A stretch of 49,233 nucleotides of DNA, from positions 1 to 49,233 of the forward strand of contig JAAEZB010000009.1 in assembly GCA_018223085.1 (NCBI GenBank), written 5' to 3'. Origin of the DNA: Paracoccaceae bacterium. GTDB lineage: Bacteria > Pseudomonadota > Alphaproteobacteria > Rhodobacterales > Rhodobacteraceae. The notes under the pieces are model-generated. The model saw only the letters and a list, made by a program, of their open reading frames with translations, searched no databases and was not told where the DNA came from. A program made the position numbers and the translations under genes. Shown here piece by piece: positions 15,619-24,539 of this stretch (position 1 is its first letter; every line of letters begins with the position of its first letter).

Positions 15619-17595
15619 ATGATAGTCGAACTTGGCCACTTTGCCCTTATTCTCGCCGCCCTCACCGCGCTGGTGCAGGCGGTGGTTCCGCTCATTGGTG
15701 CTCAAAAACGCTGGCCCGCCTGGATGGCGGTTGCAGAACCGGCGGCAGGCATCCAATTCCTTCTCACTGCTTTCTCCTTTGGCGCGCTGACCTACGCCTT
15801 TGTGGTCTCCGATTTCTCGGTGACGCTGGTGGCGAATAACTCGCATTCGCTCAAACCCATGCTCTACAAAATTTCGGGCACATGGGGGAACCACGAGGGG
15901 TCTATGCTTCTTTGGGTGCTGATCCTGACGCTGTTCGGGGCGACGCTGGCATGGTTTGGGGGCAATCTGCCGCCGAGCCTGCGGGCGCGGGCGCTTGGGG
16001 TGCAGTCGATGATCTCGGTGGCGTTTTTCGGCTTTATCCTGTTCACGTCGAACCCGTTTTTGCGCCTTGAGGTGCCGCCCTTTGATGGTGCGGGGCTCAA
16101 CCCGCTGTTGCAGGACCCCGGTCTCGCCTTCCATCCGCCCTTCCTCTATCTCGGTTATGTGGGGCTTTCGATGGCGTTCAGCTTTGCCGTTGCGGCCCTG
16201 ATCGAGGGGCGCGTCGATGCGGCTTGGGCGCGTTGGGTGCGGCCTTGGACGCTGGCGGCGTGGGTGTTTCTCACCATCGGGATCGCGCTTGGGTCGTGGT
16301 GGGCTTATTACGAGCTTGGCTGGGGTGGGTTCTGGTTCTGGGATCCGGTCGAGAATGCATCGTTTATGCCTTGGCTTTTGGCGGCGGCTCTGCTGCATTC
16401 GGCCATCGTTGTCGAAAAGCGCGAGGCGCTTAAAAGCTGGACCATCCTGCTTGCCATTCTGGCGTTTGGATTCTCGCTTATCGGGACGTTCATTGTGCGC
16501 TCGGGGGTTATTACTTCGGTGCATGCCTTTGCCAATGACCCGGAGCGCGGGGTCTATATCCTTGCCATTCTGGCGATCTTTATGGGCGGGGCGCTCATGC
16601 TCTTTGCGGCGCGGGCCAGCGTCATGGAGGCCAAGGGCGTCTTTAGCATGGTGAGCCGCGAGAGCGTTCTTGTGGTCAACAACATCCTGCTGGCCGTGGC
16701 TTGTTTCGTGGTCTTCATTGGCACGATCTGGCCGTTGGTGTCGGAGATTTTCTTTACCCGCAAGCTCTCGGTCGGAGCGCCGTTCTTCAACATGGCGTTT
16801 ACGCCGTTCATGGTGATCCTCGGGATTTTGCTTCCGGTGGGGGCGATGCTGCCGTGGAAGCGGGCCAATGTGTTCCGGGCGGCGAAACCGCTTGTTCCGG
16901 CGCTGATCCTTGCGCTGGCGCTGGCGGGGCTGGCTTGGGCGATGCAGAGCGAGAAGTCGCTTCTTGGGCCGGTTGGGGTTTTCCTTGGGGCGTGGATCGT
17001 CTCTGGGGCGCTGGTTGATGTCTATACCCGCACCGGACGTGGCGGGATCGGGGCACGCCTTGGGCGTCTTGGCCGTTTGCCGCGGGCCGATTGGGGCCGT
17101 GTCATTGCTCATGCCGGGCTTGGTGTGACCATGGTTGGTATTGCCGGGCTTATGGCCTGGGAAGAGGAAGATATCCGCGTGGTGCAGATTGGCGAGCCGT
17201 GGAGCGTTGGTGCTTATGAGTTCACCCTTGACGATGTGAACCGGGTTCAGGGGCCGAACTATATCTCGACCATGGGCGACGTCACCGTCACCAAGGGCGG
17301 CGATTTTGTTGCGACGCTGCATCCTGAGAAACGCACCTATCCGGTGCAGTCGATGCCGACGACCGAAGCGTCAATCGATTATCGGTTCCTGCGCGATGTG
17401 TATGTCGTGATTGGCGATCCGCAGAATGATGGCGGTTGGGCGATGCGGATTTATATCAAGCCGTTGACCAACTGGATCTGGCTGGGGTGTCTGATGATGT
17501 CCATTGGTGGCGTGTTCAGCCTCAGCGACCGGCGCTACCGCGTTGCCGCAGGGGCGCGCAAATCGGCCGTGGCCGGAGGAGTACCCGCAGAATGA
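15619..17595 (+). CDS. ccmF: Cytochrome c heme lyase subunit CcmF
   Basis: CcmF (Ccl1/CycK) is the large inner-membrane subunit of the CcmFH heme ligation complex that attaches heme to apocytochromes c. The 658 residues hold many membrane segments. The tryptophan-rich WWD domain reads WWAYYELGWGGFWFWDPVEN, and a conserved block SLKPMLYKISGTWGNHEGSM lies near residue 80. A large periplasmic loop occurs towards the C-terminus. ATG 15619 gives the usual MIVELGHFALILA start, but the GAGG before it is only one base away, so the start is slightly uncertain. It overlaps ccmH by 4 bp. Confidence 0.96.
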   Translation: MIVELGHFALILAALTALVQAVVPLIGAQKRWPAWMAVAEPAAGIQFLLTAFSFGALTYAFVVSDFSVTLVANNSHSLKPMLYKISGTWGNHEGSMLLWVLILTLFGATLAWFGGNLPPSLRARALGVQSMISVAFFGFILFTSNPFLRLEVPPFDGAGLNPLLQDPGLAFHPPFLYLGYVGLSMAFSFAVAALIEGRVDAAWARWVRPWTLAAWVFLTIGIALGSWWAYYELGWGGFWFWDPVENASFMPWLLAAALLHSAIVVEKREALKSWTILLAILAFGFSLIGTFIVRSGVITSVHAFANDPERGVYILAILAIFMGGALMLFAARASVMEAKGVFSMVSRESVLVVNNILLAVACFVVFIGTIWPLVSEIFFTRKLSVGAPFFNMAFTPFMVILGILLPVGAMLPWKRANVFRAAKPLVPALILALALAGLAWAMQSEKSLLGPVGVFLGAWIVSGALVDVYTRTGRGGIGARLGRLGRLPRADWGRVIAHAGLGVTMVGIAGLMAWEEEDIRVVQIGEPWSVGAYEFTLDDVNRVQGPNYISTMGDVTVTKGGDFVATLHPEKRTYPVQSMPTTEASIDYRFLRDVYVVIGDPQNDGGWAMRIYIKPLTNWIWLGCLMMSIGGVFSLSDRRYRVAAGARKSAVAGGVPAE

Positions 17596-18044
17596 AACGG
17601 CTTTTGTTGATCTTGTCGCTGGTTGCGGCGCCGGTTTTCGCGGTGCAACCAGACGAAATCCTCGACGATCCGGCGCTTGAGGCGCGGGCGCGGGCGCTTT
17701 CCAAGGACTTGCGTTGTCTTGTGTGTCGCAATGAGAGCATTGACGATTCCAATGCCGATCTGGCGCGCGATCTGCGGCTTTTGGTGCGTGAGCGCCTTGT
17801 CGAAGGCGATAGCGATGACGAGGCGATGGAGTTCATCGTGGCGCGTTACGGGGAATATGTTCTCCTGAAACCCAAGGCGGGCGGGACGAACCTCGTTCTG
17901 TATCTCGCGGGGCCTGCGATGCTCTTGCTCGCGCTTGGCGTGGCGGGGATTTACCTGCGCCGCCGTCAGAGCGCACCGGTTCTTGCCGAAGCGGGGCTTG
18001 ATGCCGAGGAACAGGCGCGGTTGAAAAAAATTCTCGACGAGTGA
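17592..18044 (+). CDS. ccmH: Cytochrome c maturation thioreductase CcmH
   Basis: CcmH (Ccl2/CycL) reduces or holds the CXXCH cysteines of apocytochromes c for heme ligation. The 150 residues begin with a signal peptide or anchor (MKRLLLILSLVAAPVFA). The redox motif is in SKDLRCLVCRNESIDDS (LRCXXC, about residues 42-47), a C-terminal membrane segment spans about 100-121, and a short cytoplasmic tail follows. ATG 17592 overlaps the ccmF stop (ATGA). This is the short form without the TPR (CcmI) domain. Confidence 0.96.
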   Translation: MKRLLLILSLVAAPVFAVQPDEILDDPALEARARALSKDLRCLVCRNESIDDSNADLARDLRLLVRERLVEGDSDDEAMEFIVARYGEYVLLKPKAGGTNLVLYLAGPAMLLLALGVAGIYLRRRQSAPVLAEAGLDAEEQARLKKILDE

Positions 18045-18057
18045 CGCGCGGTTTCGC

Positions 18058-18085
18058 TTGGGAGTGCGCGGTGCCGGGCTATGAT
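18058..18085 (+). promoter_or_regulatory. Possible promoter for the enoyl-CoA hydratase gene
   Basis: TTGGGA (18058-18063), 16 bp, then TATGAT (18080-18085) about 30 bp before the ATG at 18115. A GCCGGG/CCCGGC inverted repeat (18073-18091) straddles the -10. Confidence 0.35.
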
Positions 18086-18114
18086 CCCGGCCAAAGGATG
18101 TGACGGGGAACGCC

Positions 18115-18894
18115 ATGGATTATCAGACCATTACCTATGAGCTGACGGACGGAATCGCGCTTGTGACGCTGAACCGGCCTGACGTGATGAATGCTTTCAC
18201 GGCGCAGATGCGCGCCGAGTTGACCCATGTGATGACAGAGGCCGGGCGCAAGGCGCGGGTCGTGGTTATGACCGGGGCCGAGCGAGCGTTCTGTTCGGGC
18301 CAAGACCTTGGCGATGGTGAGGGGGATGCGACGAGCCTCGATCTTGAGCGAATCCTGCGCGATGAATATACGCCGATGCTCCGGGCGATCCGGGAGTGCC
18401 CGGTGCCTGTTATTGCGGCGGTGAACGGCGCGGCGGCCGGGGCAGGGGCGAACCTTGCGCTGGCGGCGGATGTGGTCATTGCGTCGGAGCGGGCCTATTT
18501 CATGCAGGCGTTCTCGAAGATTGGTCTTATCCCGGATGCGGGCGGCACCTATGCGTTGCCGCGGCTTGTCGGGCAGGCGCGGGCCATGGGTGCCGCGCTT
18601 TTTGCCGAGAAGATCAGCGCGAAACAGGCGGAAAGCTGGGGCATGATCTGGGAAGCGGTGGCCGAAGATGCGTTTGAAGAGACGTGGCGTGGCCGGGCCA
18701 AGGCGTTGGCAGAAGGGCCGACCCAAGCCTATGCCCATATCAAATCCGCGATTCAGGCCTCGCCGGAAAACGATTTTGACGCGCAATTGTCGCTTGAGGC
18801 GCAGTTGCAGGGCAAATGCGGCAAGACCCGTGATTTCCAGGAAGGCGTCGTCGCCTTCCTCGAAAAACGTCCGGCGCAATACGAAGGGCGTTAA
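18115..18894 (+). CDS. Enoyl-CoA hydratase/isomerase family protein (PaaG-like)
   Basis: A 259-residue crotonase-fold enzyme that hydrates or isomerises an acyl-CoA. The CoA/oxyanion-hole blocks are ERAFCSGQDLGDGEG (about residues 60) and AAVNGAAAGAGANLALAAD (about 102-120). IGLIPDAGGTYALPRLVG (about 135-150) has the Asp found in PaaG-type ring isomerases where classical hydratases have Glu. Phenylacetate genes are not present, so the substrate is open. ATG 18115 follows a GGGGAA site; GTG 18100 is an alternative. It converges on the RTX gene with 2 bp between the stop codons. Confidence 0.85.
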   Translation: MDYQTITYELTDGIALVTLNRPDVMNAFTAQMRAELTHVMTEAGRKARVVVMTGAERAFCSGQDLGDGEGDATSLDLERILRDEYTPMLRAIRECPVPVIAAVNGAAAGAGANLALAADVVIASERAYFMQAFSKIGLIPDAGGTYALPRLVGQARAMGAALFAEKISAKQAESWGMIWEAVAEDAFEETWRGRAKALAEGPTQAYAHIKSAIQASPENDFDAQLSLEAQLQGKCGKTRDFQEGVVAFLEKRPAQYEGR

Positions 18895-18896
18895 GC

Positions 18897-19904
18897 TCAG
18901 CCGATCACGACATTGATATCTGATGCGGTGAGTGTGGCGCCTGCGTCGCGCACCAGCATCAGGTCGATGCCATTCATCTGAACAAGCGCGTCATCGCCTT
19001 GGGCGATGACGGTCACCGGGCCGACGTCATTTTCAGTTTCGATCAAGAGCGTGTCCTCGCTCGGATCATAGTCCTGAATTTCGATCAGGGCCTCAGAGAG
19101 GCTTGATTGGACGGTGGTGTTTGCGTCCATGTTCGTGTCGATCAGGAAGGTGTCCGCGCCGTCTCCGCCGATGAAGTAACTATTGTAAACGTTGGCCGAG
19201 TTGGTCGCGGTTTGGAAGGTGTCGAAATTGGCTTCGAGCGTATCATCGCCATCGCCGCCATTCAGAAGCGCGCCGGAATACCATATTTCCGGATCGTCAG
19301 TGCCTTCCGCTTCTGCTAATGCGCCCCCATTGAAGGAGAGGTGATCGCTGCCGTCCCCTCCGACAAGCTCATCCGCGCCCCGACCTGTCAAAGTGTCATC
19401 GCCGTCGCCGCCAATGAGCACGCTGGTGGTGGTGCCCTCATTCAGGAGGAGGTCGTCCCCGTCCTCGCCCCAGAGCACCCCACCTTCGTCTCCGGCATTG
19501 AGTGTATCATTCCCGTCGCCGCCAAAGAGGTGGTCAAAGCCGAAGCCGCCGAGCAACGAGTCGTCACCGGCACCGCCAGTGAGGGTATCATCGCCATAGC
19601 CGCCCTCCAGCGTGTCGTCGCCTTCTTCGCCGAGCAGCGAGTCCTCACCGGTCCAGCCGAGAAGGGAGTCATCCCCCACGCCCCCGGTCAATGTATCATC
19701 TCCGGCCTTGCCGATGAGCGTATCATTCGCATCGGTGCCGGCCAGGCTATCATTGCCCTCATCTCCTTTTTGGACGGTGAGGTCTTCTTCGGGCTGTTCG
19801 GGTTCTTCGGGGGTGTCTTCCGTGGTTTCGGAGTCATCGTCGAAAATTTCGAACAGACCCCAGCCGAGGACAGCCGTGCCAAGGATCGCAGCGAGGGTAA
19901 GCAA
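18897..19904 (-). CDS. RTX calcium-binding repeat protein with N-terminal anchor (paralogue 2)
   Basis: A 335-residue acidic protein. A hydrophobic N-terminus (LAAILGTAVLGWGLFEIF, residues 3-20) precedes an Asp/Glu/Thr linker (about 21-45). Roughly fifteen GGxGxDxLxG nonapeptides follow (about 48-215), interrupted near 195 by a less regular stretch, and then a beta-rich C-terminus (EDTLLIETENDVGPVTV). RTX repeats bind Ca2+ and fold outside the cell. There is no protease or lipase domain. The N-terminus nearly matches the gene 17 bp upstream, so this is a tandem paralogue and the pair is probably an operon. Anchoring versus type I secretion is unresolved. Confidence 0.85.
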   Translation of the reverse strand: MLTLAAILGTAVLGWGLFEIFDDDSETTEDTPEEPEQPEEDLTVQKGDEGNDSLAGTDANDTLIGKAGDDTLTGGVGDDSLLGWTGEDSLLGEEGDDTLEGGYGDDTLTGGAGDDSLLGGFGFDHLFGGDGNDTLNAGDEGGVLWGEDGDDLLLNEGTTTSVLIGGDGDDTLTGRGADELVGGDGSDHLSFNGGALAEAEGTDDPEIWYSGALLNGGDGDDTLEANFDTFQTATNSANVYNSYFIGGDGADTFLIDTNMDANTTVQSSLSEALIEIQDYDPSEDTLLIETENDVGPVTVIAQGDDALVQMNGIDLMLVRDAGATLTASDINVVIG

Positions 19905-19921
19905 GGTGAGCCTCCGTTATA

Positions 19922-21382
19922 TCATAGCGCAGCCAGAGAGACAGCGCCGAGGACGCTTGCCGCGGTGGCATTTTGGACCGTGACCGCATGCACGCCGTCG
20001 AGCAGGATTTTGGTATCCGCTCCGTCCTGAACCGTGGTGACGGTCGGTGTGGTGCCGGTGCCGTCATAGAGGACGAGGATTTCTTCGCCCGTGGCACCAT
20101 TGTCGAGATCGGTGATGATGGCGGGGTTGGTGCCATCGAACTGTTCTGAATAGAGCTGGAACAGGTCTTCGCCGTCGCCGCCGGATGCGGAATCGCCCAT
20201 GCCCATCAGGAGGATGTCCTCGCCATCCCCGCCATCAAGGCTATCGGCACCGCTGGTGTCGTCGCTGATATCGAAGGAGAGGTCGGTCACGCTTGCGAGG
20301 TCATCGTTTTGCGCGGCGAGGGCGATGTCATCGCCGGTGAGGTCACGGTTCAGGGCATCGGTGCCGATCAGGATATCGTTGCCAGAGCCGCCAAGCAGGG
20401 TATCGCTCCCTTGTCCACCAAAGAGGAGGTCATGATCTTCGCCGCCATCGACGCTATCGTCGCCTGTGCCGCCGGAGAGGAGGTCACCACCGCCGCCGCC
20501 TTTGATCGTGTCGTCGCCGTCGCCGCCATGGGCTGCGTCGCGTTGCGGTCCTGTGTCGATCGCGTCATCGCCGTCGCCGCCGTCAATGAAATCACGGCCT
20601 TTGCCGCCCAGAAGGGTATCATCGCCGGTGCCGCCAAGGATGGAATCTTCGTCCTCATCGCCGTTCAGGGTGTCATTTCCGACGCCGCCGATAAGCGTAT
20701 CATTGCCTTCGTTGCCATGGGCCCGGTCATTGCCGAGGCCGCCGTCGATGCTGTCATCGCCAAGGCCGCCGACAAGAGTATCGTGGCCTTTTTCACCGAG
20801 CAGAAGGTCATCTCCTTCACCGCCGACAAGCGAATCCCAATCGAGACCGCCCTTGAGCGTATCATCGTCATTGCCGCCTTCGAGGGTATCGTTGCCAGCA
20901 TCGCCATAGAGGCGGTCGGCACCGTCGTTGCCTTCGAGGCTATCGTTTCCGTACCCGCCGTGCAGGCTATCAGTGTGGTTGCCGCCGAACAGGCTGTCGT
21001 CGCCGTTGCCGCCGAGGAGGGTATCTCTCTGGTCTTCGCCAAGGAGGGTGTCATTTCCGGGTCCACCCTGAAGCAGGTCCTCACCAACGCCGCCAAAGAG
21101 GCTATCCGCGCCGTCACCGCCATCCAGGGAATCCTGACCGGACCACCCTTTGAGGACATCGTCGTCGGCCTCGCCGGTCAGGGTATCATCGCCGCCTTTG
21201 CCGACGAGGAGGTCCGTGCCGTCTGTGCCGGTCAGGAGGTCATCCTCTTCGTCACCGCGTTCGATATTATCAAACTCGTCTTGCGACGTGTCGCCCGAGG
21301 CTTCGCTATCATCATCGTCGAAAATCTCGAAAAGGCCCCAGCCCAGAAAAACAGTACCAAGAATAGCGGCGGCATATAGCAT
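19922..21382 (-). CDS. RTX calcium-binding repeat protein with N-terminal anchor (paralogue 1)
   Basis: A 486-residue acidic RTX protein. Residues 3-20 (YAAAILGTVFLGWGLFEI) form a membrane-type segment ending in FDDDDSE. About thirty consecutive GGxGxDxL repeats occupy roughly residues 45-330. A region rich in ALAAQNDDLASVTDLSFD follows, then a C-terminal module with EEILVLYDGTGTT and KILLDGVHAVTVQNATA, common in Rhodobacterales RTX proteins. ATG 21382 follows GGAG. It is first of a two-gene unit; a perfect TTAA-N7-TTAA site lies about 130 bp upstream. It has no catalytic domain. Confidence 0.85.
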   Translation of the reverse strand: MLYAAAILGTVFLGWGLFEIFDDDDSEASGDTSQDEFDNIERGDEEDDLLTGTDGTDLLVGKGGDDTLTGEADDDVLKGWSGQDSLDGGDGADSLFGGVGEDLLQGGPGNDTLLGEDQRDTLLGGNGDDSLFGGNHTDSLHGGYGNDSLEGNDGADRLYGDAGNDTLEGGNDDDTLKGGLDWDSLVGGEGDDLLLGEKGHDTLVGGLGDDSIDGGLGNDRAHGNEGNDTLIGGVGNDTLNGDEDEDSILGGTGDDTLLGGKGRDFIDGGDGDDAIDTGPQRDAAHGGDGDDTIKGGGGGDLLSGGTGDDSVDGGEDHDLLFGGQGSDTLLGGSGNDILIGTDALNRDLTGDDIALAAQNDDLASVTDLSFDISDDTSGADSLDGGDGEDILLMGMGDSASGGDGEDLFQLYSEQFDGTNPAIITDLDNGATGEEILVLYDGTGTTPTVTTVQDGADTKILLDGVHAVTVQNATAASVLGAVSLAAL

Positions 21383-21509
21383 GGGAAACTCCTACAACCT
21401 TTAATCGCGTGTTCGAATGTGCCTGAATTATGTGGGCCGAACGAAATGAGGCAAAACTATGGCGCTCAGTGGCGTCAACTTGGGGATGCAGGATGCGAGA
21501 GTCAAAATA

Positions 21510-21524
21510 TTAATGATTTATTAA
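21510..21524. promoter_or_regulatory. CtrA-type binding site TTAA-N7-TTAA upstream of the RTX operon
   Basis: TTAA (21510-21513), seven bases, TTAA (21521-21524) exactly match the alphaproteobacterial CtrA core. The site lies in the 279-bp gap between the RTX operon and gltA, 128-142 bp upstream of the RTX start codon. Confidence 0.5.
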
Positions 21525-21600
21525 TGGGTTTGTTTCCGGCTGGGGAACAGTCCTCTTGCGCGCGCTTCAACTGTCCGGCGTCTTTGGTAAACATGCCCAA

Positions 21601-21635
21601 GAAAAACGCGCCCGCGGCAGGGCCGGGGCGCGTTT
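21601..21635 (-). terminator. Rho-independent terminator after gltA
   Basis: On the minus strand, stem AAACGCGCCC / GGGCGCGTTT (21635-21604) has a 12-nt loop and runs into a T-tract ending at 21602. It is 26 bp past the gltA stop. Confidence 0.85.
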
Positions 21636-21661
21636 CCAATGCTAAATATGCGAATCGCGGT

Positions 21662-22957
21662 TCAGCGATCTTCGATATCGACGTAGTCGCGTTGCGTCTC
21701 GCCGAGGTAGAGCTGACGCGGGCGGCCGATCTTATGGGCCGGATCCGAGAACTGTTCTTTCCACTGCGAAATCCAGCCGACGGTACGCGAAAGCGCAAAG
21801 ATCGGGGTGAACATCGAGGTCGGGAAACCCATCGCTTCGAGGATGATGCCGGAATAGAAATCGACGTTCGGGAAGAGCTTTTTCTCGGAGAAATAGGGAT
21901 CGGCGAGGGCGGCTTCTTCGAGGGCCTTGGCGGTGGCGAGGATCGGGTTGTTTTCCACGCCAAGCAGTTCGAGCACTTCGTCGGCGGACTGTTTCATCAC
22001 GGTCGCGCGCGGGTCGAAGTTCTTGTAGACGCGGTGACCAAAGCCCATGAGGCGGAACGGATCGTCCTTGTCCTTGGCGCGGGCGATATACTCGGGGATA
22101 TTTTCGGGCGAGCCGATTTCCTTGAGCATTTCGAGGCAGGCCTGATTGGCGCCGCCATGGGCCGGACCCCAGAGGCAGGCGATACCCGCCGCGATACAGG
22201 CGAACGGGTTGGCACCCGAGGAGGACGCAAGACGCACGGTCGAGGTCGAGGCGTTCTGTTCGTGGTCGGCATGGAGGGTAAAGATACGGTCCATGGCGCG
22301 GGCGAGGATCGGGTTGACCTCGTAATCTTCGGCCGGAACGGCAAAGCACATGCGCAGGAAGTTCGACGCATAGTCGAGATCGTTGCGCGGATACACGAAG
22401 GGCTGACCAATGGTGTATTTGAAGGCCATCGCGGCGATGGTCGGCATCTTGGCGATCAGGCGGTGCGACGCGATTTCACGCTGGCGCGGATCGGAGATGT
22501 CGGTCGAGTCATGGTAGAAGGCCGACATGGCACCGACGACGCCAACAATGATCGCCATCGGGTGCGCGTCACGACGGAAACCACCGAAGAACTTGTGCAT
22601 CTGTTCGTGCACCATGGTGTGGCGGGTGATGGTGTCTTCGAATTTTTCCAGCTCGGCTGCGGAGGGCAGATAACCGTAGAGCAGCAGGAAGCAGACTTCG
22701 AGGTAGTGCGATTTGCCGGCGAGTTGGTCGATCGGGTAGCCACGGTGTAGCAGCACACCTTTTTCACCGTCGATATAGGTAATGGTCGAGTCGCAGGACG
22801 CGGTCGAGGTAAAGCCGGGATCATAGGTGAACACGCCCGCCTGAGCATAGAGCTTGCGGATGTCGAGCACGTCAGGTCCCACCGTCGGCGAATGGATCGG
22901 CATGTCATAGGACGTGCCGTCAATGGTCAAGGTGGCGGTTTTCTTGGTTTCGGACAT
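21662..22957 (-). CDS. gltA: Citrate synthase (type II)
   Basis: Citrate synthase condenses acetyl-CoA with oxaloacetate at the entry of the TCA cycle. The 431 residues match hexameric type II enzymes. The small N-terminal domain reads [21 protein letters not shown]. Catalytic histidines are visible in [16 protein letters not shown] and [17 protein letters not shown], and further blocks include [13 protein letters not shown] and [19 protein letters not shown] 22957 is preceded by GAGGAAGGGAACACGT; an in-frame start 22 codons upstream is unlikely. It lies 78 bp after gltX on the same strand. Confidence 0.97.
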   Translation of the reverse strand: MSETKKTATLTIDGTSYDMPIHSPTVGPDVLDIRKLYAQAGVFTYDPGFTSTASCDSTITYIDGEKGVLLHRGYPIDQLAGKSHYLEVCFLLLYGYLPSAAELEKFEDTITRHTMVHEQMHKFFGGFRRDAHPMAIIVGVVGAMSAFYHDSTDISDPRQREIASHRLIAKMPTIAAMAFKYTIGQPFVYPRNDLDYASNFLRMCFAVPAEDYEVNPILARAMDRIFTLHADHEQNASTSTVRLASSSGANPFACIAAGIACLWGPAHGGANQACLEMLKEIGSPENIPEYIARAKDKDDPFRLMGFGHRVYKNFDPRATVMKQSADEVLELLGVENNPILATAKALEEAALADPYFSEKKLFPNVDFYSGIILEAMGFPTSMFTPIFALSRTVGWISQWKEQFSDPAHKIGRPRQLYLGETQRDYVDIEDR

Positions 22958-23035
22958 ACGTGTTCCCTTCCTCTCATGCGCGGGGCGGGCGGTGCCTCCG
23001 GGCGGTTTGTTCAGATGCGGCAAGGAGGGTCGCAG

Positions 23036-24460
23036 TCAAACGCTCCCGGTCTCCGCTTCATAGTCTGCGGCTTCCTCAAGGCGCGCGATGGATTCATCGC
23101 GTCCCAGAACAAGCATCATGTCGAATACGCTTGGTGTCACCGCGCGTCCTGCAAGGGCTGCCCGAAGGGGGCCGGCCAGCTTGCCGAATTTGATCTCGCG
23201 AGCTTCTGTGAACGCGGTGGTGACAGCCTCCAATCCGTCTCGCGACCAGCTAGCATTTTGCAACTGCGGCGTCAATTCTTTCAGTATACCACGGGATACT
23301 GCGTCGAGGTTTTTCGCCGCTTTGGCATCTGGGGAAAGAGGGCGATCAGCAAGGATAAAATAAGCCTTTTCAATGAGATCGGGGAATGTCTTAGCCCGGT
23401 CTTTGAGGCAGTAAAGCGCACGGTCCATGCCTGCGATTTTTTCCTCGGACAGAGGTGTTTCGCCGGAGGCCGCCAGAAAGGCCTGCAATTCATGCAGCAG
23501 TGCAGCATTTTCCATTACGGCAAAGTGCTGACCGCAGAGGTTTTCCAGCTTTTTGGTATCAAACCGGGCCGGGCTTTTGCCGATTCCGCCAAGGTCGAAC
23601 CATTCGAGCGCCTGTGCATCGGTAAAGAATTCGTCATCGCCATGGCTCCAGCCGAGGCGGGCGAGGTAATTGCGCATGCCCGCTGCCGGGTAGCCCATGA
23701 CCTGATATTCCTGCGCCCCAAGCGCGCCGTGGCGTTTGGAGAGTTTCTTGCCATCGGGGCCGTGGATAAGCGGGATGTGGGCCCAGACCGGCACGTCCCA
23801 GCCCATGGCCTCGTAAATCATCATCTGGCGCGCGGCATTGTTGAGGTGATCGTCCCCCCGGATCACATGGGTGACGCCCATATCATGGTCATCCACAACA
23901 ACGGCCAGCATGTAGACCGGTGTGCCATCCGAGCGTAACAGGATCATGTCATCGAGTTGATCATTGCGGATGGTGACATCGCCCTGAACCTCGTCGCGGA
24001 TCACGGTGGTGCCGTCCTGCGGGGCCTTGATACGGATGACATAGGGCGCGCCCGGGTGCGTCGTGGCATCGGCATCGCGCCAAGGCGAGCGATAGAGGGT
24101 CGATTTTCCCTCGGCGCGGGCGGCGTCGCGGAAGGCGGCGATTTCGTCCTGCGTTGCGAAACACTTGTAGGCCTTGCCCTGAGCCAGAAGATCGAGGGCG
24201 ACCTCGGCGTGGCGGTCGGCGCCTTCGAATTGCGAAATCACCTCGCCATCGTGATCAAGGCCGAGCCAGTCGAGCCCCTGAAGGATGGCCGCCGTGGCCT
24301 CGGGGGTAGAGCGTTCGCGGTCGGTATCCTCGATGCGCAGCAGGAACTTGCCGCCACGTCCTCGGGCATAGAGCCAGTTGAACAGCGCGGTGCGCGCCCC
24401 GCCGATATGCAGGAAGCCGGTGGGAGAAGGGGCGAAGCGGGTGACGACCTGGCCTGTCAT
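23036..24460 (-). CDS. gltX: Glutamate--tRNA ligase
   Basis: A class I aminoacyl-tRNA synthetase that charges tRNA-Glu, and often tRNA-Gln in alphaproteobacteria. The 474 residues include the HIGH-type motif in [18 protein letters not shown] at the N-terminus and the KMSKS-type motif KLSKRHG (about residue 240). The C-terminal anticodon-binding helices follow. Alphaproteobacteria commonly carry two gltX genes; whether this is the discriminating or non-discriminating copy cannot be told. ATG 24460 diverges from comEC across 79 bp. gltA follows. Confidence 0.96.
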   Translation of the reverse strand: MTGQVVTRFAPSPTGFLHIGGARTALFNWLYARGRGGKFLLRIEDTDRERSTPEATAAILQGLDWLGLDHDGEVISQFEGADRHAEVALDLLAQGKAYKCFATQDEIAAFRDAARAEGKSTLYRSPWRDADATTHPGAPYVIRIKAPQDGTTVIRDEVQGDVTIRNDQLDDMILLRSDGTPVYMLAVVVDDHDMGVTHVIRGDDHLNNAARQMMIYEAMGWDVPVWAHIPLIHGPDGKKLSKRHGALGAQEYQVMGYPAAGMRNYLARLGWSHGDDEFFTDAQALEWFDLGGIGKSPARFDTKKLENLCGQHFAVMENAALLHELQAFLAASGETPLSEEKIAGMDRALYCLKDRAKTFPDLIEKAYFILADRPLSPDAKAAKNLDAVSRGILKELTPQLQNASWSRDGLEAVTTAFTEAREIKFGKLAGPLRAALAGRAVTPSVFDMMLVLGRDESIARLEEAADYEAETGSV

Positions 24461-24467
24461 GAGGGGA

Positions 24468-24484
24468 TTAACCTTTCCGTAACC
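24468..24484. promoter_or_regulatory. Near-match CtrA site upstream of comEC
   Basis: TTAACC-N5-GTAACC (24468-24484) is one base off TTAA-N7-TTAA (GTAA for the second half). It sits in the short gltX-comEC gap, 56-72 bp before the comEC start. comEC belongs to the CtrA regulon in Rhodobacter, from memory. Confidence 0.4.
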
Positions 24485-24539
24485 AAGAGTGGACTAGCGT
24501 TGGCGCCTGTCTAGCGACCTGCCCGAGAGAGGACAAGGC

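Noticed and set aside
20309-21379. 356-codon plus-strand open frame across the RTX gene
   Set aside because: It arises from the Asp/Gly repeats read in reverse; it has only Ala/Ile/Val repeats and no start signal.
19922-21382. RTX nucleotide repeats as a CRISPR or tandem-repeat array
   Set aside because: Repeats are degenerate 27-nt codon units in frame with GGxGxDxL peptides, with no spacers.
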